NCBI GenBank assembly: GCA_043760535.1
Contig: JAYUOV010000228.1
Coordinates: forward strand, 1-31,781
Direction: 5' to 3'
Length of the DNA stretch: 31,781 nt
From: JAZKFT01 sp043760535
GTDB taxonomy: Bacteria > Bacteroidota > Bacteroidia > Chitinophagales > Chitinophagaceae
Of the stretch, positions 8,955 through 16,273 are shown one piece after another. A program made the translations under genes and the position numbers. The notes beneath the pieces are model-generated. The model was not told the origin of the DNA. It ran no database searches and saw only the letters and a program-made list of their open reading frames with translations. The first letter of the stretch is position 1. Each line of letters begins with the position of its first letter.

Positions 8955-10129
8955 TTGGCGGTAATTTCTTTTACAGCCATACTGCTGCTATCTGCTACTT
9001 CTACATATAAATCACCTTGAGGTTCTCTTGGATTTGGCAATTTTACCCCTTTCAGGCTCGTTACAAAACTGGATAACTGAGCCATTTGCAGCGGACTAAA
9101 ATCTTCTTTCCAACTCCGCATACCTTTCTCTTGCCAACCGTATTTAATAGATTTAAATATTTCGCTGATTTTGCCGCCATGTAACCAATATTCGTCGCTA
9201 AGATTAGGCCCCACTGGCCCACCCTGCCCATCTGGCCCGTGGCATGCGATACAGTTTTGTGTAAATAAAGATTTTCCTGCTGCTATGGCATTACCATCCA
9301 ACATTGCTACCGTGTTTTCATCTACCTTTTCGCCAGCATTTTTTAAGTATTCTGCCTTCTCAGTTTCGGCCTTTTGCATAGCTATTACAAACTCTTCTTT
9401 TTGTAAAGGGGCACTTTTGGCCACATGGTACCGCCACAAGTAACCCAGCCCGAATACGATAGTAAAAATAAAGGCCCAACGCCACCATGGCGGCACGGCA
9501 TTATCTAGCTCCCGAATGCCATCATAATCATGTTTCAAATCTATATCAGCTTCCTGTTCAATAGATTTGGAAGCATTAATTTTCTCCCACCAAACTTGTA
9601 ATTTCTGAGAAAAAGCCGGCGCCTCTTTTTCTAATTTAACCACCCGTACCTTTTCTAAACCCATCAAAAATTTTAACTGATAAATTAATGCCAGCATTAT
9701 AATAATCTCAACGCCTATTACCGTTATCAGCAGATAAAAAACAAAGGGAGTAAGCCCATTAATACTGGAATCTACTGCCGGAGCAACTGTAGATACTCCC
9801 TGAGCTATAACTGGAATAAAAGCACTTCCGCCTACTAAAAAAAACAATACCAGTAAGAATTTGGGAAGATTACCATCATTCACAGCCGCTTCTCTATCCT
9901 TCCTCATTTTTTGCCGAAAAACACTTGCAGCACCATTTACCACATTTGCCAAAATACCAATGGCCACAGCCAAAACGGCGATAATAATTATGAGCACCTG
10001 TGCTAGTGGATTGGCCATAGTATCAGGTACAGGCGGCTGTGCCAATACCGGAGAAACTGTAAGCATACCACCTACCAGAAAGGCAGCCGATTTTTTAAGA
10101 AAAGTCAATTTTTTAAATAAAATATTCAT
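8951..10129 (-). CDS. ccoP: cbb3 oxidase subunit CcoP with a single heme c site
   Basis: A 392-residue subunit III of cbb3 oxidase. It opens with a signal-like segment (1-31, ending PVLAQ) and has membrane segments at ~43-65, ~90-110 and ~125-152. The conserved CcoP element HDYDGIRELDN is at 200-210, followed by PPWWRW and another membrane helix. There is only one heme c motif, CIACH at 293-297, with a candidate axial Met in KGMRSW (M337). Proteobacterial CcoP normally has two heme c sites, so electron entry must differ here. The extra N-terminal membrane region is also longer than in the classical subunit. It follows ccoQ by 27 bases and overlaps ccoG. Confidence 0.93.
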   Translation of the reverse strand: MNILFKKLTFLKKSAAFLVGGMLTVSPVLAQPPVPDTMANPLAQVLIIIIAVLAVAIGILANVVNGAASVFRQKMRKDREAAVNDGNLPKFLLVLFFLVGGSAFIPVIAQGVSTVAPAVDSSINGLTPFVFYLLITVIGVEIIIMLALIYQLKFLMGLEKVRVVKLEKEAPAFSQKLQVWWEKINASKSIEQEADIDLKHDYDGIRELDNAVPPWWRWAFIFTIVFGLGYLWRYHVAKSAPLQKEEFVIAMQKAETEKAEYLKNAGEKVDENTVAMLDGNAIAAGKSLFTQNCIACHGPDGQGGPVGPNLSDEYWLHGGKISEIFKSIKYGWQEKGMRSWKEDFSPLQMAQLSSFVTSLKGVKLPNPREPQGDLYVEVADSSSMAVKEITAK

Positions 10130-10156
10130 AGTAAAAAAGTGTTAGATCGTAATAAA

Positions 10157-10315
10157 TTAGTCTAAGGGAATATGGCCTTTAGCCTGCATTTCTTTGCGGG
10201 GTGTTTTATATACATACCAGGTAACACCCAGAAAAAAAATAACAAAAATGAACAGCGAAATCATAGGATAAATACTTATCCCTGAAATAGATTTGAGATA
10301 GTTTATAAATTTCAT
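10157..10315 (-). CDS. ccoQ: Small cbb3 oxidase subunit CcoQ
   Basis: A 52-residue protein starting MKFINYLKSISGISIYPMIS, then a single hydrophobic helix (LFIFVIFFLGVTWYVYK) and a short charged tail ending PLD. Size, single helix with the Y-P-x-I-S-L lead-in, and position between ccoNO and ccoP are those of CcoQ/FixQ, which stabilises CcoP in the complex. The spacing is 34 bases after ccoNO and 27 before ccoP. It is too short to be picked by a 60-codon cut-off. Confidence 0.85.
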   Translation of the reverse strand: MKFINYLKSISGISIYPMISLFIFVIFFLGVTWYVYKTPRKEMQAKGHIPLD

Positions 10316-10349
10316 AATCAAAAAAAATTTAAGATTAAAACAGGATGCC

Positions 10350-12560
10350 TTATTTGAAAGTGACTGAGGGCTTTTGATCTCCCTTTATGTCTTTACCTAA
10401 TCGTTGCAGATACGCTATCATAGCGATGATTTCCTTGTTAGCCGCAGTATTAATCTTGGATATTTTTAAATTAATTCTAATGGCATTTGCCTGTATCATC
10501 AGGTCTGCATTAGCTATTTTATCATAACCCTTTTCGTATGGCACACCCAGGGTTTGCATAGCCCTAATTTTTGCAGGTGTACTTGCTGTATCAAGGTCAT
10601 TATCTAGTAGCCAACTGTACCTGGGCATAATGCTTCCCGGAGACATGCTAGTAGGATTATCCATGTGGTTATAATGCCAGCTATCGGGGTTCTTACCGCC
10701 TTCTCTTGCCAAATCGGGGCCGGTTCTTTTACTACCCCATTGAAAAGGATGGTCGTACACAAATTCACCAGCCTTACTATATTCTCCATACCGTGCCACT
10801 TCATCCCTAAACGGACGTATCATTTGCGAATGGCATGTGTAACAGCCTTCTCGGATGTAGATATCCCGCCCCTGCAATTCCAACGGCGTGTATGGTTTTA
10901 CAGATGCAATAGTTGGTATATTACTCTTAATTAAAAAGGTAGGAATTATCTCTATGGCACCGCCAATACCTACTACTATCAAGCTAAAAACCAGCATCCG
11001 CATGGGTTTTCTCTCTATTACAGTATGCCAGTGCATTTTGCCTACTGGCTTAAATACCTTAGCTAATGCAGGAGCCTGGGCGAATTCATTGGCCAGTAGT
11101 GTTCCTTTTTTTACAGTCTTAAAAATATTATACACCATCATTACTGCACCTACCAGGTAAAGTAAACCGCCTACACCCCGAAGAATATACATAGGGATTA
11201 TATCCGTAACTGTTTGCAGAAATTGGTATTTCAAATTACCATCCGGCGTAAACTCCTTCCACATTAAAGCCTGGGTAAAACCTGCCCAATACATGGGTAT
11301 GGCATACAATATAATACCTAAAGTGCCTATCCAAAAATGGGTAGAAGCCATCTTTTTACTATACAGGGATGTCTGAAAAATGCGGGGAATAAGCCAATAC
11401 AAAATACCAAAAGTGAGAAAGCCATTCCATCCTAAAGCACCGATATGTACGTGTGCTACAATCCAATCGGTATAATGTGCAATAGCACTTACACTTTTAA
11501 GGCTTAGCATCGGCCCTTCAAAAGTGGCCATACCATAGCAGGTAAGTGCCACTACAAAAAATTTCAGCACCGGTTCTTCCCGTACTTTATCCCATGCACC
11601 ACGCAGGGTCATAAGGCCATTAAGCATGCCACCCCAACTGGGTAATATCAGCATTAAGCTAAAAGCTGTACCAACAGATTGTGCCCAATCGGGCAAAGCG
11701 GTGTATAGTAAGTGGTGCGGCCCTGCCCAGATATAAATAAAAATTAATGCCCAAAAATGGATGATACTCCAGCGGTATGAATACACCGGCCTGTTAGCTG
11801 CTTTTGGTATAAAATAATACATCAGCCCCAGGTAAGGTGTAGTGAGAAAAAATGCTACTGCATTATGACCATACCACCATTGCACAAGAGCATCCTGCAC
11901 ACCGGCATACCAGCTATAACTCTTCATAAATGAAACGGGTAATTCAAACGAATTAACGATGTGCAACATGGCCACCGTAACCCAAGTGCCAATAAAAAAC
12001 CAAATGGCAACGTAGAGATAGCGTTCCCTTCTTTTAATAATGGTGCCAAACATATTTACACCAAATACTACCCATCCCAATGTAATGGCAATATCTATGG
12101 GCCATTCCAGTTCGGCATACTCTTTACCGGTGGTAAAGCCTGCAAGCAATGTTATAGCAGCTGCAACAATAATGCTTTGCCAGCCCCAGAAATGAGTCCA
12201 ACTAAGCCTATCGCTTAACATTCTGGTTTTAAGTAACCGCTGCAAACTATAGTAAACCCCCATAAAAATACCATTGCCCACAAATGCAAAAACTACAGCA
12301 TTGGTATGCACTGGCCTTATCCTGCCAAATGTAGTTGGTGCAAAATTAAAATTCAATGCAGGAAAAGCTAATTGAAACGCTGCAAGCACTCCGATTAACA
12401 TTGCGGTAAGGCCCCAAAACATGGTAGCATAAGCAAAAGCTTTTACAATTTTATTATCGTAATAAAACTGCTCATTGGGCAACTGCATTGTTTGTGGTGT
12501 ATTATCAACTGGGTTATTTGTTGACCTCTCATCACCAAAGGTTTCAATTGGTTCTTGCAT
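10350..12560 (-). CDS. ccoNO: cbb3 cytochrome c oxidase, fused subunits I and II
   Basis: A 736-residue fusion of CcoN and CcoO, the catalytic core that reduces O2 to water and pumps protons. The CcoN part (1-~480) is a multi-helix heme-copper oxidase subunit: H85 (heme b, RPVHTNAVVF), H232 (YGHNAV, CuB), H282-H283 (GPHHLL, CuB) and H370/H372 (IVAHVHIGALG, hemes b3 and b). After a linker near 500-520 and a membrane helix comes CcoO (~555-736) with the heme c motif CYTCH at 573-577 and the conserved HSQMIRPFRDEVARYGEYS. The N-O fusion is common in Bacteroidota and separate in Proteobacteria. It follows ccoS by 41 bases in the same operon. Confidence 0.97.
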   Translation of the reverse strand: MQEPIETFGDERSTNNPVDNTPQTMQLPNEQFYYDNKIVKAFAYATMFWGLTAMLIGVLAAFQLAFPALNFNFAPTTFGRIRPVHTNAVVFAFVGNGIFMGVYYSLQRLLKTRMLSDRLSWTHFWGWQSIIVAAAITLLAGFTTGKEYAELEWPIDIAITLGWVVFGVNMFGTIIKRRERYLYVAIWFFIGTWVTVAMLHIVNSFELPVSFMKSYSWYAGVQDALVQWWYGHNAVAFFLTTPYLGLMYYFIPKAANRPVYSYRWSIIHFWALIFIYIWAGPHHLLYTALPDWAQSVGTAFSLMLILPSWGGMLNGLMTLRGAWDKVREEPVLKFFVVALTCYGMATFEGPMLSLKSVSAIAHYTDWIVAHVHIGALGWNGFLTFGILYWLIPRIFQTSLYSKKMASTHFWIGTLGIILYAIPMYWAGFTQALMWKEFTPDGNLKYQFLQTVTDIIPMYILRGVGGLLYLVGAVMMVYNIFKTVKKGTLLANEFAQAPALAKVFKPVGKMHWHTVIERKPMRMLVFSLIVVGIGGAIEIIPTFLIKSNIPTIASVKPYTPLELQGRDIYIREGCYTCHSQMIRPFRDEVARYGEYSKAGEFVYDHPFQWGSKRTGPDLAREGGKNPDSWHYNHMDNPTSMSPGSIMPRYSWLLDNDLDTASTPAKIRAMQTLGVPYEKGYDKIANADLMIQANAIRINLKISKINTAANKEIIAMIAYLQRLGKDIKGDQKPSVTFK

Positions 12561-12601
12561 ATTTGTATTGATTATTGTTAAGCGTTGTTTTACAAAAAAA
12601 A

Positions 12602-12766
12602 TTAAGGTAGAACTGCCTTTTCAGGTGGCTCATCATCAAATAATATCCTTACAGATGGTGCATATTCATCATCATATTGCCCATCTTTTACACTCCATAA
12701 AAAAGCAAACAGAAACCCGCAGGCTACCAGTATGCTTACTGCAATAAGGAGAAGAATTACTGACAT
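12602..12766 (-). CDS. ccoS: cbb3 oxidase assembly protein CcoS
   Basis: A 54-residue membrane protein, MSVILLLIAVSILVACGFLF then AFLWSVKDGQYDDEYAPSVR and the hallmark ILFDD. One transmembrane helix and the GQYDD...ILFDD tail define CcoS, needed for cofactor insertion into cbb3 oxidase. An in-frame ATG 7 codons upstream (12787) would overlap the -7 promoter box at 12785-12792, so I chose the ATG at 12766, which matches the family start. It is the first gene of the ccoS-NO-Q-P-G-H-safE operon. Confidence 0.9.
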   Translation of the reverse strand: MSVILLLIAVSILVACGFLFAFLWSVKDGQYDDEYAPSVRILFDDEPPEKAVLP

Positions 12767-12784
12767 GTGTAACATTTTATAGTA

Positions 12785-12816
12785 CAAAACTATCTATGCT
12801 TCGTAAGCCGAATAAT
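12785..12816 (-). promoter_or_regulatory. Promoter of the ccoSNOQPGH operon
   Basis: On the minus strand TAGTTTTG (12792-12785) matches the Bacteroidota -7 box TAnnTTTG exactly. Twenty bases upstream is ATTA (12816-12813), a poor match to the -33 box TTTG, as expected for an activator-dependent promoter. The ccoS ATG starts 18 bases after the -7 box. The transcription start is inferred, not seen. Confidence 0.65.
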
Positions 12817-12834
12817 GATTCATCGCACCAGCTA

Positions 12835-12852
12835 ACATGATTTTTATCATGT
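12835..12852. promoter_or_regulatory. FNR/CRP-family operator upstream of ccoS
   Basis: ACATGATTTTTATCATGT is an 18-base perfect palindrome around a 4-base centre, with the 5-4-5 geometry ATGAT-N4-ATCAT of FNR/CRP-type sites. Its centre (12843.5) is 51.5 bases upstream of the first base of the -7 box, close to -60 to -65 from the likely transcript start, a class I activator position. cbb3 operons are commonly controlled by FNR-like proteins. The regulator gene is not in the window. Confidence 0.7.
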
Positions 12853-12903
12853 AAATAGCCCAACATTAAAACAGCCAATTTAAATGCAGGCAGCAAGGCA
12901 ACT

Positions 12904-15300
12904 TTACAATAATTTTCTACCGGCCACCTGAGCTGCCAACCAAGTAAAAGCAACGATGCTTATACTACTTAAAGGCATTAAAATTGCGGCCACTACAGGC
13001 TTTAAATTACCCTGCACCGCAAACGATAACCCAACTAGATTGTATAAAATAGAAATTACGAAAGATGCTACCACTATACGTTTGGAGGTTTTTGCCAAAT
13101 AAATAAACTGGTCTAGCATCTGCAACTTTTCGGCGTAAAGAATACCATCGCAGGCAGGTGAAAAATTATTGGTGTTTTCTGTTACTGCGATACCTACATC
13201 GCTTTGTTTTAAAGCGCCTGCATCATTAAGACCATCGCCAATCATCATTACACTTTGACCCTCACTCTGTAGTTTTTCTATGTATTTTAACTTGTCTTCT
13301 GGGGTTTGAAAAAAAAGTAAAGGAGACTGATTTTTGGTAAGCGATTCCAGAGATTGCTTTGCAGTATTATTATCACCACTAATTACCGAAACGGAGTATT
13401 TTTTTTGTAATCGCTCTATAAGTAAAGGCAAGCCTTTACGAAAATGATTTTGTAATATATAATAACCTTTTACATCTTCATCTATTTTAAAGGCCACTAT
13501 ACTCCCAGTTTTAGTATTTCCTTTTGAGCCAAAAACAAATTCAGGACTTCCCAATTTTACATATTTATCGGCAATCCATGCTTCGCATCCTTTCCCTGCT
13601 GTTTCTTTAAAAGATGTAACTTCTATTGTTTCTATATTAAGATGCTTTACAACAGCTTTGCTCAATGGATGATTATTTTGAAACGCCACAGAAGCTATTA
13701 ATTGTTTGTGTGTATCTATTAATAAATCGCCTTCGTAGCTGATAGTGTATTTACCATTGGTTGTAAGTGTCCCTGTTTTGTCAAAAACTATATGGGTAAT
13801 TTTTGCCATTTTTTCCAACACCATAGCATCACGCAGATAGCACTTTCCTTTATCGAACCAGTACAGTATATGGCCATTTGTAAAAGAATTACTAAGCAGC
13901 AAAGCACAGGGGCAGGCAATAATTAAAACCGCTGTAATGGCTGGCCAAAATTTAGCCATATTATTTATACCCCAATAAATGCCTGTTAGAGCGGTAATTG
14001 TAAAAAGTATAACTGTAAAATATTTACTAAGCCGGTGAACAAAAGATTGGTCGTTGGCTGTTTCTTTTTGCATGGAGGCTTTATTCCAAAGACTGGTGAG
14101 GTAACTCTGGCTTACATCTTTCACCAGCAGCAGTTCTATTTTACCGCCAAGCTGCCTGCCACCAGCATATACCATTTCGCTCATGTTTATTAGAACCGGC
14201 TCCATTTCTCCGGTAACAAAACTGTAATCTATGCTAGCATCTCCCCTAATCAGAATACCATCAGCTGGTATAATTTCATTATTGTGTATCAGAATATGGT
14301 CGCCGGTTTTAAGATCCGGCAAGCTTGAAGGCTTTTCTTTTCCATCTACAATTTTATTAACTGCTACAGGAAAATAACTGGTATAATCCCGGTTAAAAGA
14401 AAGCGATTGGTGGGTATGATCCTGCAACACACGGCCGATTAGCATAAAAAAAATTATACCCGTCATACTATCCAGATAGCCGGCACCAGAGGTACCAATA
14501 ATTTCATATAGGCTTCTACCAAATGTAATAAAGATGGCCAGCACTATTGGGGCATCAATATTCAAAAACCCATACATCAATCCCTTCCAGGCAGTTTTAT
14601 AAAATTCTCTGGCACTATAGAAAAAAACGGGCAAAGAAAGTAGCAAACAGAGGTAGCGAAATACAGTTTCGAGTTGTTGTTTATCCGAAAAAGATGTATC
14701 CGAAAAATATTCGGGAAAGCTAAGCAGCATAATATTGCCAAAACAAAACCCTGCTACACCAAGCCGGTAAATCCGAGTCTTATCGTACTTTTTTATAGCA
14801 CCATCTTTAAGCTGGTGCAAACTAATATGCGGCTCATAGCCAATACCAGTAAGCATTTCAGCTATTTGCCTTAATGAAATTTTTTGATTGTTAAATAAAA
14901 CAGTGAGTTCTTTCCGGCTAAAATCTACACGGCTGCTTTGCACACCGCCGTTTATCTTTTGTAAATTTTCGAGTAGCCAAAGGCAACTACTACAATGTAT
15001 CTGCGGCAGATAAAAAACTACCTGTGTCTGATTGCCGCTTGAAAAAGCAATCAGTTTTCCGGCTATTTTTTCATCATCTAAAAAGGCAAATTTACCTTCT
15101 CTTACCACTACACTTTGGTTATTGCCAGGCTTTTCATTTAAATCGTAATACCGGCAAAGCCCATTTTTTTCTAATATTTGGAAAACTGTTTTACAACCCG
15201 AACAACAGAAGTTTTTACCTTCTGCCGAAATGGTTTTTGTAACACAACTTTCGCCGCAATGATAACAAGCAATCGTTTCTTTTTCTTTAGTAGATACCAT
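12904..15300 (-). CDS. ccoI: Copper-transporting P-type ATPase CcoI (FixI)
   Basis: A 798-residue P1B-type ATPase that moves copper across the inner membrane for cbb3 oxidase. The N-terminus has a Cys-rich, zinc-finger-like domain (C12, C15, C19, C32, C33, C36), then a heavy-metal-associated domain with CSSC at 103-106. The membrane copper motif is CPC at 463-465, the phosphorylation site DKTGT at 507-511, and the hinge GDGLNDAGAL is present. The Cys-rich N-terminal domain is typical of the CcoI/FixI branch rather than CopA. It follows the RIC-like gene by 56 bases, so the two are probably co-transcribed. The stop is 137 bases before the ccoS ATG, and a separate promoter lies in that gap. Confidence 0.95.
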   Translation of the reverse strand: MVSTKEKETIACYHCGESCVTKTISAEGKNFCCSGCKTVFQILEKNGLCRYYDLNEKPGNNQSVVVREGKFAFLDDEKIAGKLIAFSSGNQTQVVFYLPQIHCSSCLWLLENLQKINGGVQSSRVDFSRKELTVLFNNQKISLRQIAEMLTGIGYEPHISLHQLKDGAIKKYDKTRIYRLGVAGFCFGNIMLLSFPEYFSDTSFSDKQQLETVFRYLCLLLSLPVFFYSAREFYKTAWKGLMYGFLNIDAPIVLAIFITFGRSLYEIIGTSGAGYLDSMTGIIFFMLIGRVLQDHTHQSLSFNRDYTSYFPVAVNKIVDGKEKPSSLPDLKTGDHILIHNNEIIPADGILIRGDASIDYSFVTGEMEPVLINMSEMVYAGGRQLGGKIELLLVKDVSQSYLTSLWNKASMQKETANDQSFVHRLSKYFTVILFTITALTGIYWGINNMAKFWPAITAVLIIACPCALLLSNSFTNGHILYWFDKGKCYLRDAMVLEKMAKITHIVFDKTGTLTTNGKYTISYEGDLLIDTHKQLIASVAFQNNHPLSKAVVKHLNIETIEVTSFKETAGKGCEAWIADKYVKLGSPEFVFGSKGNTKTGSIVAFKIDEDVKGYYILQNHFRKGLPLLIERLQKKYSVSVISGDNNTAKQSLESLTKNQSPLLFFQTPEDKLKYIEKLQSEGQSVMMIGDGLNDAGALKQSDVGIAVTENTNNFSPACDGILYAEKLQMLDQFIYLAKTSKRIVVASFVISILYNLVGLSFAVQGNLKPVVAAILMPLSSISIVAFTWLAAQVAGRKLL

Positions 15301-15356
15301 ACTTTCTTATTGGATACCATGCTATTTCCTAATCTGGTAGCCTTGTTTTTATTGGC

Positions 15357-15890
15357 CTAATCCTTGTGTTTACAGCCTCCTTTACAATCCTGATTAAATA
15401 GTTTTTCTACTTTAGGTAGCAACGAATTTTCTTTAAGGTAAATAATCTGTTGCAGCTTTTGCTCCAGTTGGTACAACTCATTATTGCATATTCTCAAAGC
15501 AGTACCCCAGCTAGGTTTACTGATGTAATTATTGCTTTGATGGCGTACCCTCTCCAGCAACTGCATAATTTTTTGATCCATTGTGCGAATGAGTGCTACC
15601 GGTAATCTCCTTGCTGTACAAGGTTTTGTTCCTTTGTCATTTCTTATCAATGGAAAAATAATGAGCGTATCATTTCTCATCAATTGATCTGCTTCATCTT
15701 TTAGTTTAGCAAATAATAAACTGCATAATTGCACCTGTTCTACCCCATCTGGCTGCTGAAGTAAATCCTCCATGTAGTGGCTAATCGTTTGTAGCGATTG
15801 CTGAATGCCTGTGTAAGATTTATGCTCCAGATAATTGCACAAATCGGCAGGTTCTAAATCGTTCATATTTACTAAATGGGCTGCTTGCAT
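15357..15890 (-). CDS. Hemerythrin/RIC(YtfE)-like protein lacking iron ligands
   Basis: A 177-residue predominantly helical protein. Its four helices line up with the hemerythrin-like domain of RIC/YtfE/ScdA iron-sulfur repair proteins: LCNYLEHKSYTGIQQSL (18-32), LKDEADQLMRNDTLIIFPLI (63-82), VALIRTMDQKIMQLLERVR (98-116) and LYQLEQKLQQIIYLKENSLL (139-158). Yet the ligand positions are changed: the HH of helix 1 becomes SY, the HHM..EE of helix 2 becomes QLM..DT, the EHEHD of helix 3 is lost, and the LH.H.HLEN of helix 4 becomes LQQIIYLKEN. A tail with C169, C173 and H175 (CKGGCKHK) is added. The start at 15890 is set by the promoter at 15910-15941; an ATG at 15953 lies upstream of that promoter. 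I infer a non-catalytic or differently metallated relative acting with CcoI. Homology is by eye. Confidence 0.65.
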   Translation of the reverse strand: MQAAHLVNMNDLEPADLCNYLEHKSYTGIQQSLQTISHYMEDLLQQPDGVEQVQLCSLLFAKLKDEADQLMRNDTLIIFPLIRNDKGTKPCTARRLPVALIRTMDQKIMQLLERVRHQSNNYISKPSWGTALRICNNELYQLEQKLQQIIYLKENSLLPKVEKLFNQDCKGGCKHKD

Positions 15891-15909
15891 TATACTTGTA
15901 TATTTTGAG

Positions 15910-15941
15910 CAAACGTAAAGTCCACTCAAACGGCATACAAT
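15910..15941 (-). promoter_or_regulatory. Promoter of the RIC-like/ccoI unit
   Basis: On the minus strand TACGTTTG (15917-15910) is an exact TAnnTTTG -7 box, with ATTG (15941-15938) 20 bases upstream as a near-match to the -33 TTTG box. The chosen ATG (15890) begins 19 bases after the -7 box, the same arrangement as at ccoS. Confidence 0.65.
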
Positions 15942-15961
15942 GACAGGCATCAATACAAAAG

Positions 15962-15975
15962 ATGATTTTCGTCAT
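15962..15975. promoter_or_regulatory. FNR/CRP-family operator upstream of the RIC-like gene
   Basis: ATGATTTTCGTCAT is a near-perfect 5-4-5 palindrome (ATGAT-TTTC-GTCAT, one G:T-type mismatch at the inner edge). Its centre (15968.5) lies 51.5 bases upstream of the first base of the TACGTTTG box, exactly as at ccoS. On the other side, 55.5 bases away, is a plus-strand TAGCTTTG (16024-16031), which could serve the divergent cytochrome gene. Confidence 0.65.
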
Positions 15976-16273
15976 GTTTCTCTGCAAATAAGACTTTACC
16001 AGTAGTAGCTATTTAGTAGGTATTAGCTTTGCTATCCTGTTTAGCTTCTGGCACACTTAAACTATTCGTTCCATAAAATGTTGGTTTTAAGGTAAGCATA
16101 ATATTGTTTAATCAATTGCCTGCTTAATAGCCAATCAGCATAAAAATGACTACTGATTATTGTAGCCAAAAATGGTTGTTGAAGGCACCATTCGTTAACA
16201 TGGCAGTAGTAAAAACTCCAGTAATTTGCAGTGTAAAGCAATCGGGGTTTCATCACACTTTCTAAACTATAGC
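15976..16273. other. Divergent intergenic region, regulatory
   Basis: No convincing gene. It lies between the FNR-type operator and the cytochrome ATG at 16274. TAGCTTTG at 16024-16031 is a possible plus-strand -7 box but would leave a 240-base leader. AGTAATTTG near 16220 is a closer, imperfect alternative. A minus-strand 64-codon frame (16062-16256) is discussed among the rejected items. Confidence 0.4.

Noticed and set aside
7651..8964. Plus-strand open frames opposite ccoG
   Set aside because: They are shadows of a well-conserved minus-strand gene.
12815..12823. ATGATTCAT as a third FNR-type half-site pair
   Set aside because: The half-sites are one base apart, not four, and it overlaps the -33 region. 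It is probably chance.
15891..15953. ATG at 15953 as the start of the RIC-like protein
   Set aside because: It lies upstream of the TACGTTTG promoter box (15910-15917), and the added residues do not align with the domain. The ATG at 15890 sits 19 bases after the box.
16062..16256. Minus-strand 64-codon frame (MMKPRLLYTANYWSFYYCHV...)
   Set aside because: Its start is only 17 bases from the divergent cytochrome ATG, leaving no room for promoters. It shows no recognised family and is rich in Y/W. It could be a relic, but I cannot support it as a gene.
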